Below are positions 11,120-23,164 of a stretch of DNA of 64,000 nucleotides, piece after piece. Below the pieces are notes generated by a model, which ran no database searches, was not told the origin of the DNA, and saw only the letters and a program-made list of their open reading frames with translations. Made by a program: the position numbers and the translations under genes. Origin of the DNA: Glycine soja (Eukaryota; Streptophyta; Magnoliopsida; Fabales; Fabaceae); NCBI RefSeq assembly GCF_004193775.1, contig NC_041005.1, forward strand, positions 16,525,865-16,589,864, written 5' to 3'. Numbering within the stretch: the first letter of the stretch is position 1; each line of letters opens with the position of its first letter.

Positions 11120-12659
11120 AATCTCAAAAGAGGTAACATCTAAGTCATCTCTATGAATTAAGGTATGATTAGTATTTTCAGGTAAGTTATTTTTGTGGCT
11201 AATTGAAAATAATTGTTGAAATTATTTGATTGTGTTTACAATGTTTAGTTAATTATATTTAGTTTTAATTTTTAATATATATGATTAATTGAATTTTGTT
11301 TGAATTGATTAATGCCTAAATTGCTTATTTTTTGTTTGTTTTGACATAATATAATTATTGAATTAAGTAAATAATTACCATCATATGTGATGATGATTGT
11401 TCTTTGATACTTAATATTTATTATTTAAATTCTCTGGTAATCAATTACCACTATGTGTAATTGATTATAGTAGAACAGACTTAGTTCTATAAATTGAAGA
11501 TAAGTCCAAAATTATTTGATTATGTTAAAATTTATCATGATTAATTAACTATATTTAATTTAAAAGAATTTCAATATACATGATTGATTTTTTTTTGTCC
11601 AACTTTTTAGAAGTTTGAAAATTAAAATTTGGAAGTTATTGAAAGTTTGAAAAATAAAATTTGGAAGTTATTGGAAGTTTCAAAATTAAAATTTGGAAGT
11701 TATTGGAAGTTGAAAGTTGAAAATGAAAAAGGAAGTTACTGGAAGTTGGAATTTGAAATTTGAAATTTCAAATTTCAAATTTAAAATTTGAAATTGAAAT
11801 TTAAAAAATTTGAAATTTGAATTTTTTTTTTGAAACTATTGTGCATAGTTAGTTGATTGTTAATTAAATTTAGTTAATTTGAAATGATTGATGATTGATT
11901 ATTCTTGAAAGCTATTATGATTTTTTATATTTAAAAGTTATGTTGATTATTTTGATAATATATATTTTTAAAATGATTGTGCATGATTTTTGATGTGATA
12001 TGTAATTAGTCATTTATGTATGGTTTTATATCTCTTGTATGATTCTTGCATAATTTTTAAATATGACATGTGAATTACTTGCTTAAGGTTCATTCATAAA
12101 GTTTTTCAAAATCCATTATGTTATATTTATTTATTTTTATATAAGAATTTTCATATATAAAGTATCTTTTTGATTCTGAAAAATGTGTTATCAAGCATGA
12201 GCATGATAAAGATATTGAGCAGATAGGTTTTAGAGAAAATAATGATTACATGATTGATTGAGTTCTTTGAACTTTCTAAGTTTTTAAATTATCTTTAACA
12301 AATTTGAATGTTTGATAATGTCTGTGATCTATATCCTTCAATCCTTGTATAATTCTTGTTTGATATGTTTGAATTACTTGATTGATTGTTCAAAATATTT
12401 TTTATGCTTTTCAAAATTATTATATTGTATTTCAAAAAAAATTATTTTGATATGATAAAACCTTCTATGATAATAAAAACTCATCTTGGTAAGTGTTGAT
12501 AGTCAATTAGTACTTAGTCTTAGGAAAAAGGTGATTGTGTTTTAAAAAATTTATAGACAAAGGGGGAGAATATGGAGAATTAAGTGAGTGATCGACTAGG
12601 AAAAAGAATGTGTATGTGTTTCTTGATTTCAGGGTTGTCATCATCAAAAAGGGGGAGAT
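11120..12659 (+). other. Non-coding 3' internal region of the copia element
   Basis: Very AT-rich, no coding domain. It includes degenerate short repeats around TTTGGAAGTTATTGGAAG (11620-11800) and an AAATTTGAAATT palindrome-rich stretch. It ends in the polypurine tract just before the 3' LTR. Confidence 0.6.
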
Positions 12660-14270
12660 TGTGGAAGCAATGCCTTCAAAGGTTATTTTGATGATGCCAA
12701 AGAATTCAAGAATCAAGAGAAAGATTCAAGAGAAGTTTCAAGTTTCAAGTTTTCAAGAATCAAGAATCAAGAATAATCAAGAACAAGATTCAAGACTCAA
12801 GATTCAAGAATCAAGAGAAGACTTAATTAAGATAAGTATGAAAAGGTTTTTTTTTCAAAAACTGAGTAGCACATGGATTTTTCTCAAAACATGTTTACCA
12901 AAGAGTTTTTACTCTCTGGTAATCGATTACCAAATTGTTGTAATCGATTACCAGTAGCAAAATGGATTTGAAAAAGTTTTCAAATGAATTTACAATGTTC
13001 CAATTGATTTCAAAAAATCTGTAATCGATTACAATGTTTTGGTAATCGACTACCAGTGCCTTTGAACGCTGAAATTCAAATTCAAATGTGAAGAGTCACA
13101 TCCTTTCACTAAAAGCTTTGTGTAATCGATTACACTGATTTGGTAATCGATTACCAGTGGTTGTTTCTGAATAAATCAAAAGATGTAACTTTTCAAATGG
13201 TTTTTGACTTTTTCAAATTGGTTTTAAGTTTTTCTAAAAGTTATAACTCTTCAAAATGGTTCTCTTGACCATACATGAAGAGTCTATAAAAGCAAGGCTT
13301 TGTTTTGTATTCTCAATCAATCTTTCTAAGCAATCTTTCAATCAATTCATCTCAATCATTTCTTTCAATCATCTTTCAATATTTTCTTTCATCTCTTTCA
13401 ACAGTTGTTCTGTTTCATCTTCTCTTCATCTTTCTAAAAGTTTTTGTTCAAAACTTTATCTTCCAAGAAAAGTTCTTTGTTCAAAAACTTGTGCTATTCA
13501 TCTTTTTCATTCCCTTCTCCCTTTGCCAAAAAGGATTCGCCAAGGACTAACCGCCTGGATTCTTTTTGTGTCTCTCTTCTCCCTTTTCCAAAAGAAAAAA
13601 GGACTAACCGCCTGAATTCTTTTGTGTCTCCCTTCTCCCTTGTCAAAGAATTCAAAAGGACACAGTCTGAGAATTCTTTTGATTCTTCCCTTTCCCTAAT
13701 ACAAAAGTGTTCAAAGGACTAACCACCTAAGAATTTTTTTGTATCCCCATTCCCAAAGTATCAAAGGTTTAACGGCCTGAGATCTTTGTCTTAACACATT
13801 GGAGGGTACATCCTTTGTGGTACAAGTAGAGGGTACATCTACTTGGGTTTGACTGAGAACAAGAGAGGGTACATCTCTTGTGGATCAGTTCTAGTGGAGG
13901 GTACATCCACTAGGTTCAAAGAGAACAAGGGATGGTACATCCCTTGTGGATCTTTGCTTGTAAAAGGATTTTTACAAGGTTGAAAGAAATCCCAAGGACT
14001 GCAGGTCGCTTGGGGACTGGATGTAGGCACGGGTTGTTGCCGAACCAGTATAAAAACTCTTGTGTGTTTGTTTCCTTCTTCCCTACTATTTTACTTTCCG
14101 CTGTGCATTTAATTTCTGCTTTTACTTTCTGTTAAGTTTTTCTTCTACTCCTCATTCTCTTAACAATTTAGTAAAAGCCTTAAAAGAGTAGTTTTTTTAT
14201 TTAGTAAAGGTTTAGGAATAATTAATTCAACCCCCCCTTCATTATTATTCTGAGGCCACTCGATCCAACA
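12660..14270 (+). repeat. 3' LTR of the SIRE-like copia element
   Basis: 1611 bp, TGTGGAAGC to CCAACA. It has repeated GTAATCGATTAC palindromes (12919-13160), a TATA box TATAAAAG at 13285-13292, then a transcribed stretch with three or four imperfect repeats built on GGACTAACCGCCT (13545-13770) and GAGGGTACAT repeats (13802-13945). The Ser/Phe-rich reading frames across the transcribed part are not genes. Confidence 0.9.
13285..13292 (+). promoter_or_regulatory. TATA box of the copia LTR
   Basis: TATAAAAG in the context GAGTCTATAAAAGCAAGG, shared with the solo LTR (23876-23883) and missing from the 5' LTR. Confidence 0.7.
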
Positions 14271-15393
14271 ATTTGAATTGAAATTCAAATTTCCCTCCAA
14301 TTTTGTGTGACACTTAGGCTATAAATAGAGGTCATGTGTGTGCATTTTTTCAACTTTGATCATTTGAGAATTAAACTTCAAAGTTCAGACTTCTTTAGAG
14401 GCACTAAATTTCATGCTCTTCTCTTTCTCTCCCTTCATTCATCTTCTTCTACCTTTAAGCTCTTATCCATGACTTCCTATGGTGGTGAGCTTCTTCTAGA
14501 CTCATCTTCTACTTGAAGTGGCGTCTCCATTCATCTTTCTCCTTCTCCATTCCGCTACAATCAGACCTCAAGAAGTAAAGGAATCCATTGATGAAGAAGA
14601 TCCAAGGCCTACAAGCTCCACATGGAGCTACATCAAGAAGGGAGAGAAGCACAGTGGGCAGCTGCACAGATAGGGGTGGGAATAGGCCAGGCCAGGCCAG
14701 ACTTTAAAATGTCTGAGTCTAGCCTACGATGAATTTTTGAGGCCTGAGCCTGACCTATAACCTATCAAAGGCTTTTATTTTGGCTCGGCCTGACCTTTTT
14801 AAAAGCCTAGTCTGGCCTAATAGCCTTTTTAAAAGCCTTTTTCACATTATATCTGTAATATTCCTAGTTTTTTTTACCAAAAAAAAAAATAAAACACCTT
14901 CTATAATAGGCTAAACAAGGCCTTAATATATAATTTGCCTTAATTTTTAATCTAACGTTAATGTAGTTGGTAGTCCTACAAATATATTAATAATATAAAC
15001 AGAAATCACCAGATGATATAAAATAATCCAAAACAAAAGAAAACCCCGTACTTGAGGTAGCATCATCCAAGTCTATCAAACCAACATATTAATTATTACA
15101 ACCAAAAAATAAAGTCTACATCTCCATTCCATTTGAACAGAACTGGTACATAAAATATCTACCAATAAAATTAATAGTAACGTCATTTCATCATTAGTTC
15201 CTCTAGATTCACCATAAGAATTTCAATGCAGCATGCAAGCTCTCTAACCAGACAAGACAATCAAAACTTCAATGTGATTTGTATCTCTTCTTTTTCAGCC
15301 TTCAAAATAAGAAGAAAAATACATATATGTTAGTTACTGGATGGAAAAACACTTCATAAATAAATGAACAAGTTGCTAAAAAATGATTAAATA

Positions 15394-17543
15394 TTACTTA
15401 TAAAAATTAAAATAAGTAAGATTAACCTTTGATTTTTTCTTCACATTATATTTCTGACGAAACCAATCTCCACCACAAATTAGAGCTTCAACAGATTCTT
15501 CGTTTAATTTAGAGTGAAATTCATCAATTACTCTACCTCCAGCACTAAATGTGGACTCCGATGCCACAGTTGAAATTGGAATAACTAGTATATCAGCAGC
15601 CATCTTAGACAATATCTTATATTTCATGTTATTGTTCCTCCACCAGTCCAAAGCACTAAAGGAATTAGTGTTAGGAACATAAATACCTTCATCAAGATAA
15701 TCTTGCAATTCTGATTTTATAGGAGAAACAACTTCCTTTTCACGTAGCATGCTCATAATTTCGTCAAAACTAGTGACAACTGAAGTATTGAATTAGGAGG
15801 ATGATGAAATATTATCATCCAAATTAACAACACTAGACGTAGACTCTTGTAAACATAGACCTACATACTCATCATACAATTCTTCAAATGAACTTTTCAC
15901 CTTCTTTATATTCTCATCAACAACTTCTTTAGAATATATCAAGGGAAAACATATACTCACCATATGAAATTCGCACCTAGGATCCAAAACACTTGCGATA
16001 GCCATCAACATATTACATTCCCCCCAATATTTGTCAAACTTTTTCTTCATTGGACCTACCATTTCCCTCATGAAGAGATCTTCATCTTCAATCTCCTTAT
16101 CAAGTATTTGTTTAACCTTCCAAACTTCTGCCAAATACAAATTTGCAGTCGGATACTCACTACTTGCGTTTAAATAATAGTTATATTAAAGACTTTTAGG
16201 GATAACAAAGTGATCTAATAAAATACAAAAAAAATAAATTGTTATTATACCTGAAATGACATGAGTAGCAAGATTAAAAACTTCTAGCAGCTTACAAACT
16301 TTCTCAACTTGATTCCACTCCTCAAGTAAAGGTGCATAATTATAGTGAGGCTCTCTTTCTTTGTAAGAAGCAAATGCAGTCTTAAATTTCAAAGCAGTTG
16401 ACAACATATTAAAGGTTGAATTCCATCTTGTTGGACAATCAATAACAAGTTTCCTTTCTTTCAAGCGTTTTTGCTCAACAACATCACAAAATGCCTTTAG
16501 TCTTGCATCGTTGTGGTTAATATATTTGACACTTTCACGAATATTGAAAATGATATCCTTAATTGTACTAAGGTCATCTTGCACTAACAAATTCAATATG
16601 TGAGCACAACATCTAACATGAAACAAAGAGCCACCAAGGAATAACTTACTACTTAGAGATATATTCTCTTTGAGACATCTTATGCATGAGTCATTGTAAG
16701 AGGCATTATCCACAGATATTGAAAAAACTTTATTTTCAATCCCCCAAGTTTTCAAACACTTAAAAATAGCATCAGCAACATCAATACCACGCTTTGGAGC
16801 AGGCACTTTCACAAAACATAAAACTCTTTTTTGAAGATTCCATCCCGCGTCAATGAAATGTCCAGTAATAATCATATATTCAACTACTTGATGGCTAGAT
16901 TTCCACATATCTGTAGTTAAACTGATCTTGCTCACACTTTCTAACAATTTCTTCAATGTTTTCTTCTCCATCTCAAATAGTGCCAAACAATCATTTCTTG
17001 CAGTTTTATGAGTAATCTTATGAAAATTAGGGTTTGCATATTGGAAGGCCCACATCCAAATAGAATCCTCAACAACACTAAAAGGATATTCATGAACCAT
17101 GATAGCAATTGCAATTATTTCCCTCATCTTTTCATTAGAGTATCTAACACTAGGAATCATAAAAGGGTTATTTGAATTTGAAGGCTGGAATGGAATGGTG
17201 GGTTGTCTACTTTCAGCAGTTGTTTTAGCCTTACTTTTGAATGCAACTGTTGGAATGTCTTTTCAAATGGGTAGTACTTGACCCAGTTCCACCAGTAGCA
17301 ATTTTACTTTTGCAGTATCTACAAAACAACTTTCTTCACCCCAGGGGAGATTTCCATTTCATCAAAATCATTCCAAACAACTAAAGTTTTTTTCCTCTTT
17401 CTCCTGACAACTGGTTCTTGATGTTCATTTTCTTCATTGTTAGCTTCTACTTGAGTTGAATCTGTAGGAACTTGTACATTCACCTCATTATCATTTGTAT
17501 GAGTGGATGTTATTGGTTCACTAATTTCCAAGGGAGAAGACAT
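15394..17543 (-). pseudogene. hAT transposase, BED zinc finger and dimerisation domains, broken
   Basis: Catalyses cut-and-paste transposition. From the N-terminus (17543): an acidic leader; a BED zinc finger (VWNDFDEM, then after a frameshift near 17320 CRYCKSK, HLKRH and NSC); a TAA at 17231-17233; the catalytic RNase H-like domain (SLTTDMWKSSHQ, SVDNASYNDSCI) in 17160-16186; an intron-like or frameshifted break near 16140-16240; KFDKYWGECNMLM and LDPRCEFHMV; a TAA at about 15796; and the C-terminal dimerisation block (ALDWWRNN, IPISTVASESTFSAGGRV). At least three breaks make it inactive. Confidence 0.88.
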
Positions 17544-17845
17544 CTGCTAAACATAGTAAAAATATGAATTAAAACATGACACAACATAGGACAACAACAA
17601 GAGGAACCATTAAAATTGATGTCCCAAAACTACATTGCCTTTGTAATGAAAAAGCTATCTAAATATAATAGTTATAATGACATGCAAAAAAGTATTGATA
17701 GAAATCATATATCACCAAGTAACAAAAAACCAACGTGAACATGCCTAAATCAAGACTCATAATGAAACTTGTTAAAGGAATAACAAGATGAAAGAGAAAA
17801 TGGCAAGGTTTTGAAGTTTTACCTTTATCAAAGCTTGAAGTGAAA

Positions 17846-18290
17846 AGGATACGATTTTTGTTTGCTCTAGAATAGAATAGGAACGTAATAGTTAAAAGAA
17901 AAAGAAAACCTAATAGGAAAAGGAAACGTCAACAGGAATAGGAAAACCAATAAAAATAATGAGGAATATAAAGGGACACATAACTCACACCTAAATTAAA
18001 GGATATGATTTTTGTTTGCTCTGGAATAGGAACGTAATAGGAAAGTTAAAAGAAAAAGGAAACCTAATAGGAAAAGGAAACATTAATAGCCAATAAAAAT
18101 AATGAGGAATATAAAAGGGCACATGACTCACACCTAAATTAAAGGATATGATTTTGTTTGCTCTGGAATATAGGAACGCAATAGGAAAGTTAAAAGAAAA
18201 AGGAAACGTTAACAGGAATAGGAAATAGGAAAACTAATAAAAATAATGAAGAATATAAAGGGGCACATGAGTCACACCTAAATTGTAATT
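17846..18290. repeat. Three tandem ~150-bp subterminal repeats inside the hAT element
   Basis: The words AAGGATAYGATTTTTGTTTG and CTCTRGAATAGGAACG recur at about 17846, 17999 and 18141, each followed by an A-rich AAAAGGAAACGT block and CACACCTAAATTAAAGG. They lie between the transposase start and the terminus, so they could be 5' leader or transposase-binding sequence. Confidence 0.75.
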
Positions 18291-18670
18291 AAAGTCTTAC
18301 TTAATTATAGGAATGGAAGTTTATGGAGCAGTTGTGTAATCAGAGTCTGCTAGTTTTAAAAACATATTAATTGTATCAAAAAAATAATATAAGTATATAT
18401 TGGTATCCAAAAAATAGTATAAGTATATATACATATATATAGGCCGGCCTATCAGGCTTATAAAGCTTTTTAATAAGCCTAAGCCTAGTCTATTTAATTT
18501 AATATGCTTTTAAAAAAGTCTGAACCTAACCTTTTAATTAAATAGGTTAGTGCAGGTCAGATTTTATGTAGGTCAGGTCGTAGGCCCCCGTAGGCCGGCC
18601 TGACCTATTTCCATCTTATGCACAGAGGACTCATCATGGTCTTCAGCCACCTGAAACAGCCAACCTTTTC

Positions 18671-19613
18671 AATGACAAGAACCGTTAAGGGAGCTTTTAG
18701 AGATTGCTGAGCAAGCTAAGAGACATGTCAGCGCGTCGTATTATGACCGTCTTAGAATGTTTGTTATAGAACCGTACTTTTCTAGTAGTGTGATCACCTT
18801 ATCGGTTTATAAAAAACTTCACAAGTTTAACGTTAAAATTAAACAATCTTATGTTACAAAAAGTACAATCAATTATTGTTATATAACTTATAAGTGGATT
18901 ATCCACTAGTTTTGTGAGAATGCTTAGAGAACTAGGTTACTTACAAATAATGAATAGAAAAGGGTACCCCTGTACCCATAGGCCATAGTAATGATATTTT
19001 TCCTTTTATCTGATAAAAAATAATGAATATAAAAGGGTACAAAATAATTAAATCAAAATATGAAAAAAAATAATAACAATGTATAAATGCTCAAATTCTC
19101 TCAGGAATATTATGAAAGGAATTTACTATATAAAGAGATACAATTTTGCAAATGAACTTAACTTTTTTTTTTTCAAAAATGTTATTACAGAAGTTTGGCC
19201 GCACGTAAATGTTCATCTCTTTTATTTATACTTTTTTGTGAACGCAAAGAGAGTATATTCTCAATTGACGCAAATACAAATTTGTTTTGGAACATAGAAA
19301 ATTATTAAAGTAAAGTTTATCCAGCCAAGCCTATTTCAGAATCCAATTCCTTTTAGCATGCTAAGGGAGCAAATTAATATCTACCCACTATGCTAGCTAT
19401 TGGTTACTCGATCAAGTCTCTTTGATTCCGTTATATATTATCATAAAATTCATTTTGTTTCGTAATTAAGTTTCTATCCGAGCACCAATATATGTGCGTA
19501 TATCGACCTGCCCCTATGAAAGTGATTCCTACCTCTATTCCACTATAGAGAAAGGCCTTGGAATTTAAACATTTAAGCATACATATGACGTAGACAATTG
19601 CATTCCAGGTTGG
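18671..19613. other. No gene recognised
   Basis: AT-rich intergenic DNA between the end of the gypsy/hAT complex and the WAT1-like gene. The last few hundred bases are the upstream region of that gene. No element ends or coding sequence are recognisable. Confidence 0.4.
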
Positions 19614-19623
19614 TATAAATAAT
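19614..19623 (+). promoter_or_regulatory. TATA box of the WAT1-like gene
   Basis: TATAAATAAT about 200 bp upstream of the ATG at 19815; a start near 19645 would give a 5' leader of about 170 bases. Confidence 0.55.
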
Positions 19624-19814
19624 AAGACCCCTTCCCATGCTATTCCCTAGGAAGAAACACCAACCTTCTTCCAAGTGTTCTTTCCATTATTCTACAGTGT
19701 CCTCTCTTTGGTTCTCTATTATTTATTGTGTCCTCCTTTTGGCTCTCTAATATTTATTTCCACCGTTTTCTCAAAACAAAGCCCCTCCAAATTCTCCAAC
19801 AAATAATAACCGAA

Positions 19815-20749
19815 ATGGCCACTGAAAAGCTTAGAAGTGGTGCCAACTTCCTTGAGAACTCTAAACCCTACTTTGCCATGATTGCTTTACAATTTGGCTA
19901 TGCGGGCATGAACATTATCACTAAGGTTTCCCTCAACCGTGGCATGAGCCACTATGTACTTCTTGTTTATCGCCATGCCTTTGCCACTGCTGTCGTCGCT
20001 CCATTTGCCTTCATCCTTGAAAGGTTCATTGAATAAGCATGCACCTTATAGCAAGCCATCAGAAGTTTTTTGTTTTCTTAATATAAAAGCATTATAAATT
20101 AATGCTAATGCATGGTTTCAATTTCAGGAAAGCTCAACCGAGGATAAAATTCCCAATTTTCATGCAAATATTTTTCCTAGCTCTACTTGGGTTAGTTCCA
20201 TAATTTGATGCACTAAATATACATTTAGACCAAGTTTGTTTCATTAAAATTTTGGAAAATCATCGATTTATTATAAAATTTTATTTCTTCAAAGAACTAA
20301 ATACATTGATAAATGAATAAGTTGCTTACATATCAAGTGTTTACTATTGTACACAGGCCTGTGATTGATCAAAACTTCTACTATGCTGGGTTGAAATTAA
20401 CCTCCCCAACCTTCTCATGTGCAATGAGCAACGTGCTTCCTGCCATGACTTTTGTTATGGCAGTATTATGCCGGTAAAATTAAGATAATTCCAATAGAAA
20501 AGTTATTTTTGAAGGTTTTTTTTTCTTTTTTTCTGTCTCTAAGGATTGGATTATGTGAAAAGGATGGAGAAGGTTAACATGAAGAAGGTGAGATGCCAAG
20601 CCAAGGTGGTGGGAACATTGGTGACGGTGGCTGGGACCATGTTGATGACCTTGTACAAAGGCCCTAGAGTGGAAATGGTTTGGACCAAACATGCACCTCA
20701 TCATGGGCAAATCAATAATGCAACATATACCACAACATATTCAGAGTGA
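19815..20749 (+). pseudogene. WAT1-related (EamA/MtN21-like) transporter gene, 3' half missing
   Basis: Multi-spanning membrane transporter family (nodulin MtN21/UMAMIT type). Four exons fit GT-AG splicing with matching phases: 19815-20023, 20128-20190, 20357-20473, 20563-20749. They encode PYFAMIALQFGYAGMNIITK, HYVLLVYRHAFATAVVAPFA, PRIKFPIFMQIFFLALLG, PVIDQNFYYAGLKLTSPTF, ALSNVLP-type NVLPAMTFVMAVLC and QAKVVGTLVTVAGTMLM, i.e. about the first five membrane segments. A TGA at 20747-20749 ends it just before the second EamA domain, which is absent downstream. About 190 residues remain of a family length near 350-400. The ATG at 19815 (CGAAATGGCC) is preferred to the upstream in-frame ATG. Confidence 0.82.
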
Positions 20750-22056
20750 TAAAGTAACTATGCCACACACAGAGACATGTACTACACCAATGAGCGATAG
20801 CCACCTAGAACCTTATGGAGAGGGACCACTATCGACCGCCAAGAAGTATCCACTATATTTGAGGAAAGAGTGTGACATTGCCCCAAGTTCACATTATAGA
20901 GGAACAGTTCACGAAAGACTTCTCTTGAGACTCACTAACTCAGGATTTAACTTCCATAGGAGAGGCATTCTCTGGCACGAATAAAAGAAAATAGAATAAA
21001 AAAATAGGGGTTTAATTTGTTCCCATTTTCCATACGATTGATATTAACCTACTTATAGATATAAAATTGTAACTCAGATCGAATATGGTTAATGAATGAA
21101 GGTGAAACATAAATAGCCATAACTTTAAGAATTTGAATACTCACTAATACATATTCATAGCACTTTTCCTTGAAAATATTCATTTTTTAAGAATGTGTTT
21201 CATTAAAATTTTACTGGAACAATTATGCAGGAGAAAAACCAAGTGAAAAATAATATATCATACTTCTTTTGGTCAAGAAAAGTATATCATACTTCAATAT
21301 GTTATGATATATTGTCTCATTAAAAATCTAATAATTAGGAAAATTCAGTGGAAAAAAAACTCATAGTGGAGGAACAAAGAGATAGAACGTACGTATTTAT
21401 TTTTCTTTCTCATGCAAATTTATAATCATTTTTAAGATGATGAAGGTCAATCTTGTGCACCAATTACTCAAAAATTTTACTTGATAGTAACTTTTTTAAA
21501 AAGATTTGCTTGTTTCTCCGACCCATAAATGAATTTGTATAATATTTTATCGCCATTTCTTTAAGATTGTCAATGAGTTTTTGTTTTGATAAAAATATGT
21601 TTTGTTTTATTTCTTTTAACGCATCATCTTTTCAATTGGATAGTATATACAATATTATTTTCACATTTAGTCGTTGATGTATTATTTTTTAAAAGTTAAA
21701 CCACAAATTTCCTCACAGCAATAAGATATGGAGTAGTACTTTATAAGTGTATTTAAAAAATGGAATAGTAATTGAATATTTATGATGAATATGTCATGTC
21801 TTGTGTATAAATAATTTTCCGTTTAAGGACATTTTGTGTCTATTCGTAAATATTGGTCAATTTACTTGACGTCTCTACAAAGCGTCACATCATTTCAAAT
21901 GATATCGAATAAGAACATTATTCTACCTTGTTCCTTGAACGAAGTCACTTTTATTCAATTTTGTGTATATTCATTATGAATGGACACATAATTTTAATAG
22001 ATATACATATATGAATAATCACGTCATTTCATTTAATGTCTAACTCATGGTTCAAG

Positions 22057-22112
<56 letters not shown>

Positions 22113-22413
22113 TATATATATATATACTATGGGTAGCAGAGGTACCTATAACCCTTTTACAAAAGATCAAGAATAAGTGACCAGTTTCTATAAAATGGTT
22201 ATTGATTATTTATCTAAAAAAGGAGACAAATAAGAATAACCAAATAAGCAAAGTGATCCCACTATTGGACTCAACAAGCCCAACGTGAGTGTAAATATGC
22301 TTTTCAGAAATAAATGTATTTTATTGTTCTAATTATAGGAAACGTAAATTTATTTTAAGAGGTATTGTTACTTTTCTTTGATACCATTCATTTTGTGAAA
22401 TTTATTAATAAGC
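20750..22413. other. No gene recognised; AT-rich intergenic DNA
   Basis: A 97-codon frame at 20691-20984 overlaps the last WAT1 exon in another frame and resembles nothing known to me. Otherwise AT-rich sequence without visible element ends, apart from the TA microsatellite listed separately. Confidence 0.4.
22060..22126. repeat. (TA)n microsatellite
   Basis: About 25 uninterrupted AT units followed by one G and a further run of TA, 67 bp in all. Likely length-polymorphic. Confidence 0.95.
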
Positions 22414-23164
22414 CTGATAAGAGACAAATTGTAAGTGTACGGTAGTCATCAATTAATAATATGAATCTACATGGATCGTGTTTTTGGCTCAACAATTACT
22501 GCAATTAAATAGAAATCAAATAATCGAGAAAAGATTAAAAATTGATTTGGAAATATTTATATAACAATTTTAAAGATTTAAAGATTAAGATAAGATAATG
22601 ATAAAAGATAAAATTAAAATAAAAATAAGAGAATATTTGATTTGGATTAAATTTAGATTTGAGAAATTTTTGGGATTGGGGTTTCGCACCGAGACTCTTA
22701 TTCGACTAATCTAACAATTCAAGGTTCTTTTTAATTTTCTTTAATGATGAATTAACTTAAGGTAATATTCGTTCTCTTTCAAGAAAGGAAAATGTGTCTA
22801 ATTGAATTTATCCCTTACTGTCATTGTGGTTATGTTCAATTAAATCGTTTATGTTCTTTGTTAATTTGTTTTACCCATGTACCTAGGATTAATTCCACTT
22901 TCATGAAACAAAACCAAAGTTCGCCTATTATGGTTCCAACACATAAGTTCACCTCTCGGTATATCCTTAAGCATCTAACATCATGCAAACGATGATCAAG
23001 TGTCTGACATGTATAAATCAATAAAAGAAGAATTAAAGGGACGAAATTAAAGAGAACCTTAAATCTATTAAATTAACATAAAACAATTGTAAAGGGCTAC
23101 ACCCTAATCCCAAAACAAAGAAACTACTCACACATTCATGTGAACACAATCACAAAGATAAAAG
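22414..23164 (-). repeat. Possible LTR-like fragment flanking the solo copia LTR
   Basis: The segment begins TGATAAGAGACAAATTGTAAG and contains AAGTGTACGGTAGTC and GGGGTTTCGCACCGAGACTC. These resemble the minus-strand ends of legume gypsy LTRs, where a CAAGTGCACC-like word sits near the LTR terminus. It has no coding capacity. The copia solo LTR inserted within or beside it. Assignment is weak because no second terminus or target duplication was found. Confidence 0.3.

Larger units (their letters stand above)
9767..14270 (+). mobile_element. SIRE-like Ty1/copia element, internally deleted
   Basis: Complete insertion with 5-bp target duplication ATTTG (9762-9766 and 14271-14275). It has a 5' LTR, an initiator-tRNA-Met primer site, about 1.8 kb of internal DNA, a polypurine tract AAAGGGGGAGAT and a 3' LTR. 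The LTR start TGTGGAAGCAATGCC and end CACTCGATCCAACA fit soybean SIRE-type copia elements. Only a protease fragment remains of gag-pol, so the copy depends on others. LTRs are nearly identical outside deletions, suggesting recent insertion. Confidence 0.88.
14671..18618 (-). mobile_element. hAT-superfamily DNA transposon
   Basis: 3948 bp bounded by an 8-bp target duplication TGCACAGA (14663-14670 and 18619-18626). The imperfect terminal inverted repeats are TAGGGGTGGGAATAGG on the left and TAAGATGGAAATAGG on the right, both followed by CAGGCC-type motifs. Subterminal regions are crowded with AGGCCT/GGCCTGAC words, as is usual for hAT elements. A transposase gene lies on the minus strand. Eight-base duplication, termini and transposase agree. 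Confidence 0.92.
9242..18670 (+). mobile_element. Gypsy 3' end and LTR split by copia and hAT insertions
   Basis: Sequence 9242-9766 resumes at 14271 after the copia element: AATTCAAATTC is interrupted and continues, with a duplicated ATTTG. It then resumes at 18619 after the hAT element, with a duplicated TGCACAGA. With insertions removed it reads as one LTR-like region with a TATA box CTATAAATAGAG at 14319-14330. A 22-bp direct duplication (GCCACATCATATAGTCACAC twice) lies near 9541-9585. Exact LTR ends were not determined; the right limit given is approximate. Confidence 0.55.

Noticed and set aside
13256..13722. Ser/Phe-rich frames in the copia LTR (and 23896-24254)
   Set aside because: They lie in the transcribed part of LTRs, overlap in three frames and are repeat-derived.
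20691..20984. 97-codon frame after the WAT1-like gene
   Set aside because: Overlaps the last exon in another frame and has no recognisable family; no supporting splice or promoter context.
22060..22126. TA-rich tract as a replication origin or matrix attachment site
   Set aside because: A plain dinucleotide microsatellite explains it; nothing else supports an origin.
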